A stretch of DNA of 64,000 nucleotides from Panorpa germanica (lineage: Eukaryota; Arthropoda; Insecta; Mecoptera; Panorpidae). Position numbers and translations under genes: made by a program. The DNA lies in contig OY783204.1 of assembly GCA_963678705.1 (NCBI GenBank), positions 20,532,759 to 20,596,758 of the forward strand, in the 5' to 3' direction. Shown in pieces: positions 37,746 through 51,400 of the stretch (positions are counted from its first letter, which is position 1; every line of letters begins with the position of its first letter). Under the pieces are notes generated by a model that saw nothing but the letters and a program-made list of their open reading frames with translations, searched no databases and was not told the DNA's origin.

Positions 37746-38862
37746 AAAAATTAGCAAGTCGCAAATAGTAGGTTCTAGTGTTAGAGTGGCTTAACGATTA
37801 CTTAATAGTTTATCAGGTGATTCTATCTATTAATTTCTCTTTGGAAAATAATCCACTCTATCTCATCATCATTCTGTATATTTTATATTAAAAAAAATTG
37901 TACATAATTACAAACCTACAAACTTTAGCAGGTTTTTCAATGTAAAAATTATGTAAAGTTAACGATTTATGTTTCGTGGATATCAATAAATATATTGGAG
38001 CAGGGACATATTTAAAAATCATTAAATATAAAATACAACAATCAACTTAGATTATTTTTGAACTAATTAGAAACGTGACTATTACAAAATAGAATTGGTT
38101 TAACTTTATACAAATTTTACTGGATAATAAAATAATTTATCTCTTATTAACAACTTTATATTTACATAACACTAACCTTCCGTTTTCTAGCTTCTAACCC
38201 AGCTTTTATATAAATATTAATAAAGAAGCACTTTGTTGCAGAATATATAAACAAACTTATATCTTTAGAATCCTAATACTGCCACCAATATACTCTTAGC
38301 ACTTGTTGAGCGTTTGGTTGTAGCCTATTAAAATTAAAATATTATTACATTTACAAGTTAATAGCTCACTTGCATAGCGACATGACATGATGTAACATTT
38401 ATGTATAGTTTACATCTAAACGTATATGCTACATAAATATTGTAGAGTATAATGATATATGTTAAAATGACCAGCATATGGTTCAAATATCAAGAGTTCG
38501 CCGGTGGACTCAGAATTAAAACAAATTGTGCCGAACAAATTTGCGATACAATAAAAAAGCACTGTCTCATTTAGTTTTTTATAATGTATATAGGAACGAA
38601 TAAGAAAGAATTCACCATCATATCATAGACTTCTACGGCTCTTATAGTCTCTTTTAATCATGAGTCACCGCCGAACTCACGTAATTTGAACTATTCGTGC
38701 AAATTTTAGTTAAGTTATGATACTTTTTTTTATAATGATTTATAATTCTATTTCTTGTGCAGTTATTTGCCCTTTTCAATTCCAAAGCTAATCATGCACT
38801 GGAATAGACTGCTTCTGACGCCGGCTGTTTTCAGTAAGCTGTATTTTAAAGGTTTCCCATGA

Positions 38863-39165
38863 CTTTATCTGATTTTGAGAGCAAACTACTACTTTAAACT
38901 AAATTAATGCACCACTGCGCAGGAAATTTTATATATCTGTTCGATTCTCCACTTTCTCTCTTTCTTACGCATCAATCCGTTGCCCAAGATCTCGTAAAAC
39001 AACCACATTCGGTTATATCCAGATCTTGAATAGTGTATCGGTCAGAGAAGAAACCGATCTGATATATAATATGTACCTTTATCTCTTTCAACACAGTGGT
39101 GTATTATTAACATTAAAGTAGAAGGTTTCACTCATGATAAAGTGAGCTATTGTGAACAACTTATA
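38863..39165. mobile_element. MITE family II copy, left end degenerate
   Basis: The right arm is clear (TTCAACACAGTGGTGTATTA, AACATTAAAGTAGAAGGTTT, CACTCATGATAAAG). The left arm (about 38890-38925, TACTTTAAACTAAATTAATG then CACCACTG) is strongly diverged. No coding capacity. Confidence 0.65.
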
Positions 39166-39440
39166 TAGCTTCGAAGTGTCATGTGGTTGATTATTACATG
39201 CCAATGTACAATGTGTTAAATTTGAAATATTCAATTAAATTAGTAGTTGTTTAGTTCAAATTTCAAGTGAGCTACTAATATATATTTAACCTATACTTTT
39301 AAAAACATTTAAATATAAAAATATATATCATTTATATAAATGCTAGATATTAATAGCATTTATTAAAACCTTTTTAAATAAATAATTTCATGGATCTCTA
39401 TACTTATAATAAATACATTAACATATATTTGATTTAATAC

Positions 39441-42400
39441 TTATTGTGTGATATTTAAAAGGAGCCCATTGGGGCCCGGTTTGACGTGTTTGACATATTG
39501 ATTTATCACATCATCCATCGCGGGAATTGTCGATGATTCTAATTTCACGGTTCCTAATTCATTTGGTACTGAAAATAAATGCTGATTAATTAAACTTTAT
39601 TTCAGATTATAAAAGGTAATCAAAAAGTTCTAAGACAAATTTTTTACTTGTGCAAACATTTAGATTTTTAGCGTGTAAATAAAAAAGCAAAAATAAGATA
39701 AAATTATAAACAACTCTACATCAAATAAATAAAATGGAACTGAATGTCGACGTGCAGATATGAAAATTTGTACAATATGTTCAGCGGATTTTAGTTTCTA
39801 AAATGATTAGAATTTCATAACTACCATAAATTCAAATTGAAGTATATATATTTACTGTATAAAGGGTTGCATGGATGAAGGCGTTGTAACTAAATTAAAG
39901 ATTACATTGTTTTCACCTACATTTTTAATATTTTGCCGATTGGTAATCTTGATTTCTTCAATGTAAATATGTGCTGATAATATTATTGTTTAGGTATTTC
40001 TTTCTTGATTTATTGTACATAACATCAATATCCAGTATTATATCTATTGAATAGAGAACAGTTTTTACTTTGGCCATTATCTGGCCTCTATTCATCGGTT
40101 TAGTTTTCTTGTGATGTTTTAGTAAGTATAATCATCTGATCAAGACTATTTCATCCATTTAACCCTTCAAATATAGTTTGTAAATTAATCTTGTCTAAGA
40201 AAGAATCAATTTAAAAACAACAAAAAAAAGAATATTAATAATAAAGATGATGGATATCACTCAAATAAAATAATAATCAATACACGACAAATACGAAATG
40301 AATACATCGATTAAAAAAATATATAAAAAATAGCGACTGGGACAATAAAATATTTACCAAATCGTCGCCATAATTACAGTTTTCAAATTCGAATTTCGCA
40401 GGAAGCTTTTTGAAGTGATCACGTGATCAATTCATCTTCCTGTACATTTACATCATACAGTACGTCAAGACATTCGTACTGACTGTCTAGCCATTCAATA
40501 CAACGTTGATTTGATTGTATTGAGTGTTTACCTGTTGAAACACATCTTAATTTTAATATAAATTAAATTAACTAAACCAAGTCAAATATTTGTGACTTGA
40601 TGTGATACTTTTACGCAAATATCGTGTTCTCACGAGGTTTTGATGTATGAGCTGCCTGCCTGCGCAGATCGGATCTTATCATTGCTGTGATAGCTGTTCC
40701 TGCACAAAGCATTCCACAGAGAGCAAGGTTTGCCCCTAGATCACCCCAGGTATCCAAAAGATATGAATAGAGCATCGTCAGAAGAATGCCAAATATCTAA
40801 AATAGAAAGAGGAACCGTGTTAAATTATTATCATAAGTAATTGCGCTTCCTATTTTTAAAAAAGGTACTAGAGAAGTGCGAAAATAGTAGATTGTACAAA
40901 GGAAGTAACAAATTGAATCAGTAATAACTTTCATTTTAATTAATTAATACTTTTTAAGAAAAAACTTCCTGTTTTATACACTATCAAAAAGAGAACAAAA
41001 CAAGTGTAAAGTGGAATGTGAACCATGTCTTTATTTCTATAAAACTGTACTATATCGCTAAACACAAAGCATGGATGTTATCTTATATTCATGTTATATT
41101 TTACTTATGCGGAACCTTGTAATATTTAATATAGAAGGGTCTAAATAAGAATACTTTAAGGTGAAATATAGATGGCGATACTATACAGCAGGTTAAATAT
41201 TGTCCAAAAACCCATGTTTTTTTATGTTTAAATCGTTTTATGTAAGCAACTATAAACGCGAATCAAAATCTAAAGCTGAAATTAGTTATATGGATAACGT
41301 ATCTACATTTTAAACTTTCTTCCACTGACTTTTAATGAGGTGGAACCGCAAAAATAACTTTTGAAAATTAATATTGCTATATTTTCTGGTTAAATTCCAA
41401 TTTTTATATTTTTATACTCTATATATTTTTAAGTCTTAAGCTTAAGTTTGAGAACCATAATAAAGGTTATAAAATTTATGACAAACCCTTAGAAATGTTA
41501 CCAGTCATATAAAAATTGGAATTTAACTAGAAAATATAGCAATATTAATTTTCAAAAGTTATTTTTGCGGTTCCACCTCATTAAAAGTCAGTGGAAGAAA
41601 GCTTAAAATGTAGACACGTTATTTATTTAACTAATTGCAGCTTGCTACTTAGTTACTTACATAAAACGATTTAAACATAAAAAAACATGGTTTTTTTGAT
41701 AATATTTAACCTGCTGTATAGTATCCCCTTTCATATTTCGCGAGAAAAAATGGCCAAGTATCGTTTCACCTTAAGGTTCCATAATCCTTAAAACGGTCCA
41801 CTTAAGAAGTGTTATAATTATACTGATAGTAGGAAGGTAGTTTTCTTTTTAAATGCAGTAAGACAGGTCACAAAACGTTGTATTTTAAGTAATATTGTTT
41901 ACAAAACAGGTAACTTTTGGTATGTTAGATAAACTTTTATACACGTAAGCGTATTTAGTGAACACATTGATAAAGTTGGATAAAACTAAATTTCATTCAA
42001 TGCAAGTATAATCAAGAAATTACTTGTGCTGCGGCATTCAACAATCCAGCGGATGTTCCTTCTGGTTCCGGATAAGTCAGTTCAGCGCCAAATTCAAATC
42101 CAACGGGTAGATATCCCGTCATAAAGAAACTGAAATTAATACATGTTTTATTTCCTTACCACATCCCTCTAAATGTATTTAGATTTAAAAATAACTTTTA
42201 TATGAATATAATTATGAAAAAAGAAATTAAATATGTACCCTAGTAAGGCGGAAGTGACATATACAACAGCGATGTAGCCACAGCTAAGAGTAAACGTGTA
42301 GATCACCATCCCTATCATAGAAAATCCGTATACAGCTAGGGTTGTCTCCCTGCAAGGAAAAGTATCGATTAAATGACAGTTTTAAGTTATTTTTATTACA

Positions 42401-45400
42401 TTTATCTCGAGGCACATTTATTACTTGTGGCATTATATTCAGTTTCAAAAATAATGTAACATGAATAAGGCCAATTAATATTTCGGTATAGTATTATTAC
42501 CAGCTTCTTGCAGGCGTAATGTATAGGGTTGTTATACTTACTTGAATTTATGTGTTTTGTCCAGCACAACCCCACAAACAACAGAACCCAACATTCCAGC
42601 AAGTACTATCGTCAATCCTATTCGACCAGCGTCTTCCCCATGTCCCTAATTAATACAAAATATTTAATTGCGAAATTACTACATTTTATCCAATATCACA
42701 ACCATGAAATAAAGGTGGTCAAATAATTTCTAATTTTACCGGATAATACAACAGGACGATTCGATTCAATAGCGTGGAGATTGCATAAAACACACCAACG
42801 TTGATACCATATGACATTAGAAGCATTGCGTATCCTCCATTAAACATTAGTCTCTTTACAGACTGTAGGAAATTGTCACCTTCAGCTGCTTCTTGAGTTT
42901 CTTGTGCAGGGGATGGTGGAGTAGGTGGTGCAGCTTGAAAAACTATAAACAGGAAAATAAAATTCAAGTATTAGGCCAACTACTCGACTTCAACTATTCA
43001 AGCAGCGCAACTCTTGACAATGTGATATTAAAGTTAGAAAATATGTAACAACGTTTCTCAAAATATCTATGTTTTTTGCATATAATAACTACTTCTATTA
43101 CAAAAAGGACCTCTCTTTTTGTCTTTCTAGGACAGCATAATGATAGCGGGGCTTGTCACTATATTTTTGACAACATGAACTGAAGTGAAAGAAATGTTAA
43201 AAGAATTGAGCAAGAGAAAATAAGGAGAGTTCAAAAAAAGTTAATGAAATGGGTATTTGGAAGGAATAGAAGCAGACGAGTTAAGTTAAGACGAGACAAG
43301 TTAAAAAATGAAGCAAGAGAATATGAAAAAATGATAAAGAACAGTAAGGAAGTAGGAGTATTACGAAAGGAATGGAATGGCGACAGAGGAGGCAGAGAGA
43401 AGAAGACACAAGTGTGGAAGATGAGATAAGGAGAAGAGACAGGGAGATATAACAACAGGAAAGAATGGAAAAAATTGAGAAGAGCAATTATAACAAAAAA
43501 TATAAAAGGATTTGGGAGAAAGAGACACCACAATACTTAAGAGAAAAAGACACAAAAAACATGAAAAGGATTGCAGATTCAGATTGAGAAAAAATCAGGA
43601 GAAAGAAAACAGATACTGGGCAAATAAGGATGTGGAGGGTGTGCGGAACGGAGGAAAGGATGTGGAGGGTGTGCGGAACGGAGATAGAAACATTGAAGTA
43701 CATTAAGTTTTCATGTGAGAAAAAGGTAATAGGTGAATAGAATATTGGACAGTTATTAAAGGGAAGCAGGCGGAGATAGAGAAAAGGAACGAGCAAAGAG
43801 AATGAATGGCAGAGTAAAAACAGAAGGGAGAGTAGCTGGAGAAGCGAAGCAGTTTTCCTTTTATTTTTATAAGAATTTTTTTTTTTCTTTTGAAAGGAGT
43901 GAGAAGTTTTAGATATAATAAGGTTCAAAATTAAATTAAGCACAATGATATGTAAATAAATGCGTTAAGGCACATGAATGTAGAGCAAAATGGAAAAAAA
44001 TAAAAAAATAAAAAATAAGAAAGTAGGATATGGAAGCAAAGATTGGCCAAATGTAATATAAAAACACGTATCAAAAGCGAAATTAAATAGCAGTACAAGA
44101 AGGAGAAAGAAAAATGAAAAAGATAGAGGTGAAAATGAGAAATGTGGAGGAATTTTAACAAGAGCGCAATATTGATATCACTTTATTTATGTATTAGTTC
44201 AATAATATGTAATTTCTAAAACAATTCTGGGTACATACATAAAAGTACTAAAAGCAGAAGCACTGAGGTAAATCCAGCAACGAGATAAAACATAAATCGG
44301 AGATCTGCAGCTACCATGTCCATGTTCATACTGTCCTTGACCAACATCGGAGGCAGAAGAAAGCCAATGGCAACTCCAAGCTAAAAATAAATAAATAAAA
44401 TTATTATTTATATAACAATAATATCAATGACTCGGTGTTAAAGAGCCAATGTCAAAAATTTAAATTTGGGACCGAGGTGATAGTTTATAAGCATTGCCTT
44501 GAAAATTGTTGTACGAAATTATTTTAATTACGATATGTTTGTATTTCATATTTTGAAAAATGTAATATTTTTAAGAGAAAAAAGTACCAGTCGCCAAACA
44601 TAAAAGCTATAAAGCTAAACATAAAAATATTTAATTATTCATTAAAGTTCGACCGAGTTAGTTAATAATTAATTAATACTTCAAATCTCTGTGGATGTTA
44701 CAGGAGGTAATTTTCTCATTTAGCCAATGTCGAACCAATCTATTGAGTACGGAGTAGGATCATTATCTCACACACTTGAATCAATGAAACAGTCATTATC
44801 ATTTAGTGAGATAAAACAATCGACACACTGTCTGGCAGAACTGCATCCGGCAGCTGATGGTCCAGCATTAAGTACAATTAGCGCAAGATCCGGTGCGGCG
44901 AACCATCACAAGATACTTTAGAAAGGGATACTGTATTAAAATAATGAATTAATTTATAAAAATGTGATTTTATTTATGAATTCATATAAGTATGGTTCTC
45001 AATGGAACAGTAGATTACAGTGTACAGATTTATTCATTAAAATCAATCAAGATAATAACGGTTATTGTACTTTTTTTAATATCCCATATATCTAGTAATA
45101 AGACAGGGTTTCATAATTATATTACTTATCATATATTGTCTTTATAAACTTTGTTTATATTCAATAAAACTTTATATAATAGTAATTAAGACTCTTTCTT
45201 TATAAATCAATTGATTTTATTGTTCTTGCTTCGGCAGAACATATACTAAATTGATTTTATTAATTTAATTTAAAGTATAATGCCTGATCCGCATGCAATT
45301 ATATTTGCATACCTCATTAATTTTTTCAGTGCAAAAATATAAAATCGTAATATGCGTATATTTTAATAAAGTTTGGAAGTATCCTATAAAATAGATAGTG

Positions 45401-48400
45401 TGCAACTCAGTGGGCTTATAAACTCCTTCTTTAAGGATAATTTTTTTAATATGTGCTTGTAACATAGGTTAATATAAGTACGAGTATTTTTTTTTTTTTT
45501 TTTATTTTATTGTAAGGTTTTTGGCACTACATTCTTTCGCCTTAAATCATTAAATTACAAATCATTGTGCTCAATTACATACTATCTACTCATTCTCACT
45601 CCTTCCAAAAGAAACAGTAAAAATACAAACAAAACTGATAAATTTACACCCATACTGCTTCTCTCTTCCTGCTACTCTCTCTTCTATATCTACTTTACCT
45701 TCCTTCTCTTTCCTCTCTGCTTCTCTCTATCTCTCATTAATAACTGCACAATCTTCTTTTCACTTTTCTCTCAAGCACACCTTGCACATCGTTTACTCTC
45801 TATTTTCACAGCCTTTCTCTTCGTTTCCCAATCTAAATCTTGCGGTTAGTATATGTATATTGCCGTTTATTCTTCTATAGACGGAGATATAGATATTTAA
45901 AATTAGAATTCATGTAGTATCGCCAAATTTTCAACTGTAACGTCACAGAATAAGTAAGTCGACTAATAAGTAATCGAATATATTCTTCTTGTTTACAACG
46001 TTCATAGTATACAAAATTCATGTACCGCACGAGTCCGCTGTAAGTAGTAACTGACATTTTTCTGACACTGGTATGGCATATCTTTTACACTAAAGGGAAG
46101 AGGATAGGAATCAGATGTGACATCACAGAAAATATAGTGAGCTATTAAAAGTAATTAGACATTTGAAATCCTGATTTATCAAAATATGGTACGTAGTACT
46201 ATAATATAGTATATAGTACAGTTTTATAGAAATTAAGACATGGTTCGCAACCCTATTTCTAGTATGTATGAAGCAAAATTCATGTTCACAACTGGAGGCT
46301 AAAAATATCTATTTTATGTTTGCACTGATCTGAAAAACCCACACAATTTATTATCTGTACCGCGCTGTTATGCTGACAGTACGTGTATGTTCATTACCAG
46401 TAGCGCACTTTGAATGGTGGAATATTCTCCAACTTTAGTCGCCTAACCACCAATATTTTCACCTAGTTCGACACTGTACATCGGGGTAGCATGCATAAAA
46501 GTTTAACAATGTATGTTATGAGAACAATGAATTTTATTTCGACCTATTTCCGCTGTGAAGTACAATTCTCGAGTAAGAGTTTTTATTATTAGAGCTTTTG
46601 TGTCCATCTGCAATTGCTTTTTCCAATAGAACAATAACACTCTATGACTCTACTCTATATAAGTCAAAAGTATCACCAAGTTTTATTGTTATAATAAAAA
46701 TATACTAAAGAAAAGATGTTACGTCAGCCTGAATGAATGCAACACTTCTAACACAAAGTACATAGAAGATATAAAACTTGAAAAGTATTATGCTATTATA
46801 ACTACAACTGTAAAACAACTATTTTAAATACAATAGTTGGTAAAATATGTTTAAAATATTTACTTACACCAATCTCAGCGATGACGTCATCAAATTAAAC
46901 TTTCCCAGAACCCTGATTATTTCTGTTTTTCATTTAAATAAATTAAAAAAAGTGTATACGTTTATATGAACAGGCTTGTGAACCACGACTTAATTTCTAT
47001 AAAACTGTACTGTATATTGATAAAGTTAGCTATCAGAATTTTAAATATTCCATTATTTTTTATGTAATAGCTATTTTTGCCACTTCAATCATTAAATGGA
47101 CCCAAAAAATTATTATTTATTGATTATAAAAATTAAATCTGCGTGTGATGTCACATCCAACGATTTGCCATCTCTTTTATACAATAGAGATGCATAAGAG
47201 CATGTGTGTGATGCGTCATTTACTATTAAGAACTAGGTTATGCATCCCATCAAGTTTTATATTATGCTTGTTGTGAAAAAGAAAAATAATCTTGATTACT
47301 AATATCTTAGAAAAATATGATAAACAAATTTAGGTAAACGAAAATCAGATGTCTTATGGTGGGGGTAACAGGAAGGATAATAAAATAATAACCACATCTA
47401 TCATTTTAAATTAGAATTATTAAGACAATTGTGCAGATACTTTTAGATCATAGATGGTGCTAATGTTGGTGGGGTTTTAAGTTTATATTAAAAAAATAAT
47501 ATTTACTGATTGTTTACTATGAAGTAACAAAAATGAAAAAAGTATTTTGTATTTTACAAATAGGAAATAGGTTTGTAAAAGTTTTCAAATAAAATAAAAA
47601 ATTCTATACTCTTAAAAGATATTTAAAATAGGTATTTACTATTTTTTAATTGCATTTTGAGTATATGTATTTGAAAAACGCACATTTCTGAAGACAAGCG
47701 TTAAAACTGAAATTCGTACTTTATATAAATAGCTATATCTTCGCCATCTTTTGGATATTTAAAAAAATAAAAACGCCAATATACATGTATAAACCTATAT
47801 ATCAATCAAAAATTAAAAAATGAGTTAACAAGTACTGCAGTGCAGAGATTATTTCTCCGCGGCATGGTTTTGAAGTTTTAAATCAGATCGGGCAACTACA
47901 TTTAGGAAACATATAAAAACAAACAACATCATTACACAGTAATTGGACACTTCCACTCGCTCTCCTCCCCTTTCCTTGTGCATCTCTTCATCGTCATCCT
48001 CATCATAAATTATTTACAAATTTGCTGTCATCATGGACATCGTAAATTTAAACTGTGGTACTCCCATGACATTGAGCTCACAATTTAAAGAAGACCTTGC
48101 TGAGTTATCAAGAGTTGAACAATTACTGATTGTGTAGGACTGTAGGTAAACATGTTTACACGTGATTTTGTATTGTGTATACATATTTTAGTTACGTAAA
48201 TAGCAAGAAATTTTAACAAATAAATAAATGGGCTTCAGTTACTTAACTAATTCTAAAGGTTAATTGAAATGTTATGAAGTTATTAATTCATGAAACCTTT
48301 ATGAAAGGATTGTGAATGAATGTTATAGAAATGTTTCATAATATTGAAATATATGTTTTTCAGGAGTTGCAGAAGTCTTATAAAAAGGAAAACTTATATC

Positions 48401-51400
48401 TAAGTTTTGTTTTTGTGGACGGAACAAACTTTGGAAAGATTGTGGGTTAGTTTCGCTACACAAGTGTATTTAATGGCTACTAGCGCTAACTAGATATTGG
48501 TAAAGTTGGCTATCATGTACACAATGGGCTTGTGTCCTCATTTTTTAGTGGTCGATTTTTCAATTGTTGATTGAAATTGATGTTGATAAATGTGTATTGG
48601 CGTGTCTATTTTATTAAATATCTAAATATTGAAGGAGATATAGCAATTAAAAGTTTGAATTGTAGTTTTAGCGCTAGAAATGGTCGGCCATATTTGTATG
48701 ACGTGAAATGCATTTTAACGTCAATTATTTGTTGAGTAGGTCAGTGCTGTGGTAATGTTCTGTAGCTGTTGGTACTCAAACAATCCAGTCCAAGTCAAAG
48801 AATAATAAGTTTTTACTTTATTTAACCCTGCTAAGGCAGACATAATATTGAAATTTGATTGTTCCTTGAAATAGCTGTAAATAATATTTGATATTTTGAT
48901 ATACTCGTATAAATACATATAACAGAGATTTATGAGCTGTAAAGTTGGTAACTTTATACAAGGATTGTGATGTCACATGCACTTGGAATGTGTACAACGT
49001 TGAATCCCTTTAATAATTAAACAGACAAAATGTCTTTTTAAATTGTTAATATCTCTTAACATATAAGGAGTTATTAAAAAATAATTGTACATTTAAGGTT
49101 CTAGTAACCCACTTTATTAATATATAGGACACTTTTATATAAATTAAGACATAGGACACAAACCCATTGGCAATATTTAATATTAACAATATTATCAACA
49201 AATAAAGTAATCTTTCTTAAAGGAAATAATAAGTTTTTATTTTATTTAACCCTGTTACGGCAAACATAATATTGAAATTTTATTGTTCCTTGAAATAGCT
49301 GTAAATAATATTTGATATATAAATACATATAGCAGAGATTTATGAGCTGTAAGGTTGGTAACTTTACACAAGGATTGTGATGTCACATGCACTTGGAATG
49401 TGTACAACGTTCAATCCCTTTAATAATTAAAGAGACAAAATGACTTTTTTAATTGTTAATATCTCCTAACATATAAGGATTATTAAAAAATAATTGAACC
49501 TTTGAGGTTCTAGTAACCCACTTTATCAATATATAGTACACTTTTATAGAAATTAAGACATAGGACACAAGCCCATTGAAAAACCTGATTTCGTGTATTG
49601 ATAACGCATTGCTGTTTAGTGTGAAAAATACCGTACAAACAAGCAGTGACTTGACAAGTGTTATTCGGACTCTGCTCCATCAAGACAAATGCTTTATCAA
49701 CACACAAAATTCAGATTTTTCCATTGTTTTGAAAATTATAAAAATAGCGTGATGCAATTCGTAAAATAATATTCCGAATGTCATAAAACTTTGACACATA
49801 TCGTTTGAAGGTAAGTACTATCTAAAAATCATATGAATTTGTCAACAGTGATGTCATCCTATGAACTTATTGAGTACTGCGTTCAATTCAATTATAAAAT
49901 TCTTCTATTACAAAATAATTGACAGCTGCATTGGTGGAATTGTTTAACAGTGTCATTCCTTCATTGGCTCTCGGTCTATTATGCGGGCATACTCATATGC
50001 TTGTTATCAGTGATGCTTGACTAACATTTATTGGTTTATGTCTTATCAGTATTGTTTACAGTGAACTAGCGACTGATGTTACTTGGACTTTGGATTCTGT
50101 GAGATGATTCAAACTCAAGATCGCATTACTTAAAAGAAAACTCATCAAATATGTAGCTACAATGTAACTTTGTTATCAGTTAAGTTATTACATTTCATAT
50201 TTCTGTGAAAATAAATGTAATCTCTTTGCAAACATTTATTTAATATTGTTTGTAATTTATGTGCCTCTGCTCAAGAATTGTAGTATTTTATTAGTGGAGG
50301 GGATACATTTACCGTACATGGTGGTACACCTATATATTTTTATAATGGGCTTGTGTCCTATGTCTTAATTTCTATAAAAGTGTACTATATATTGATAAAG
50401 TGGGTTACTAGAAGCTCAAACGTTAGCAGATATTAAAAATTAAAAAAGTCATTTTGTCTCTTTAATTATTAAAGGAATTCAACGTTGTACAATATTCCAA
50501 ATGCTTGTGACATCACAACCGCTGCCAACCTTACCACTCATAAATCTCTGCTATATGTATTTATATATCAAAATATCAAATATTACTTACAGCTATTTCA
50601 AGGAACAATAAAATTTCAATATTATGTCTGCCGTAACAGAGTTGAATAAAATAAAAACTTATTATTCTTTGACTTGACTTGATTATTTCGACTACCAACA
50701 GCTACAAAACATTACCACAGCACTGACCACCTAGTCAACAAATAACTGACGTTAAAATGCATTTGACGTCATACAAATGGACGATATACATTTATTAACA
50801 TCAATTTTAATCAACAATTGAAAAATCGACCACTAAAAAATGACCTATTTTGTTAAGATTTTTTTTTATTACAAAAATTATTAAAAAAGAAACTCAAACT
50901 TATAAATGCGTCATATCCGTTCCAAAAGTAAAGTACGGCACTTTGCGAGTATGTAATTCGTTTCCTCTAACTTGTTTTTACTCACTCCACAGGAAAAATA
51001 ATAAATTACTCGTTTTATTTCCGTTTTTTCAAGCAGAGCAAATCTGATAAAGCTTCTAAACGTGCCTTGAACTTTAAACGAAATAAAAAACAATTTTTCA
51101 CTTTAGTTTATGTAAGATTTTCATTACATCATTGAATTCCTTAATACCATTATTTTCAGCCTTGATAAAATGGTATATCCTTGGTATCCTTACAGCTTAT
51201 ACTATCAAAAGTTACTCAAGTACTTGGGGTTCTAAATTGTCATTCAAAAAGACATAAAACAGATAATCACGATCAAAGACATTTGCGGGCATCGTAAAAT
51301 ATAATAGAAGCACCCGTATGGAAGGTGAGATGGAAGTAGGTCAAAAGATGTGTGCAAGAAAGAGATAGCACTCGCGAATTATAGTAAGAGTATTTGTATT

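Larger units (their letters stand above)
36421..39440. other. Intergenic DNA with two family II MITE copies
   Basis: Family II MITE copies occupy about 37485-37745 and 38863-39165. The remainder is AT-rich without recognisable exons. TTTATT at 39359-39364 (AATAAA on the minus strand) is a candidate poly(A) signal for the long FLVCR transcript. Confidence 0.5.

Noticed and set aside
43231..44161. Several minus-strand frames of 64-151 codons, rich in Leu, Phe and Ser
   Set aside because: They are the pyrimidine side of a purine-rich retrotransposon remnant, whose plus strand gives recognisable ORF2 pieces.
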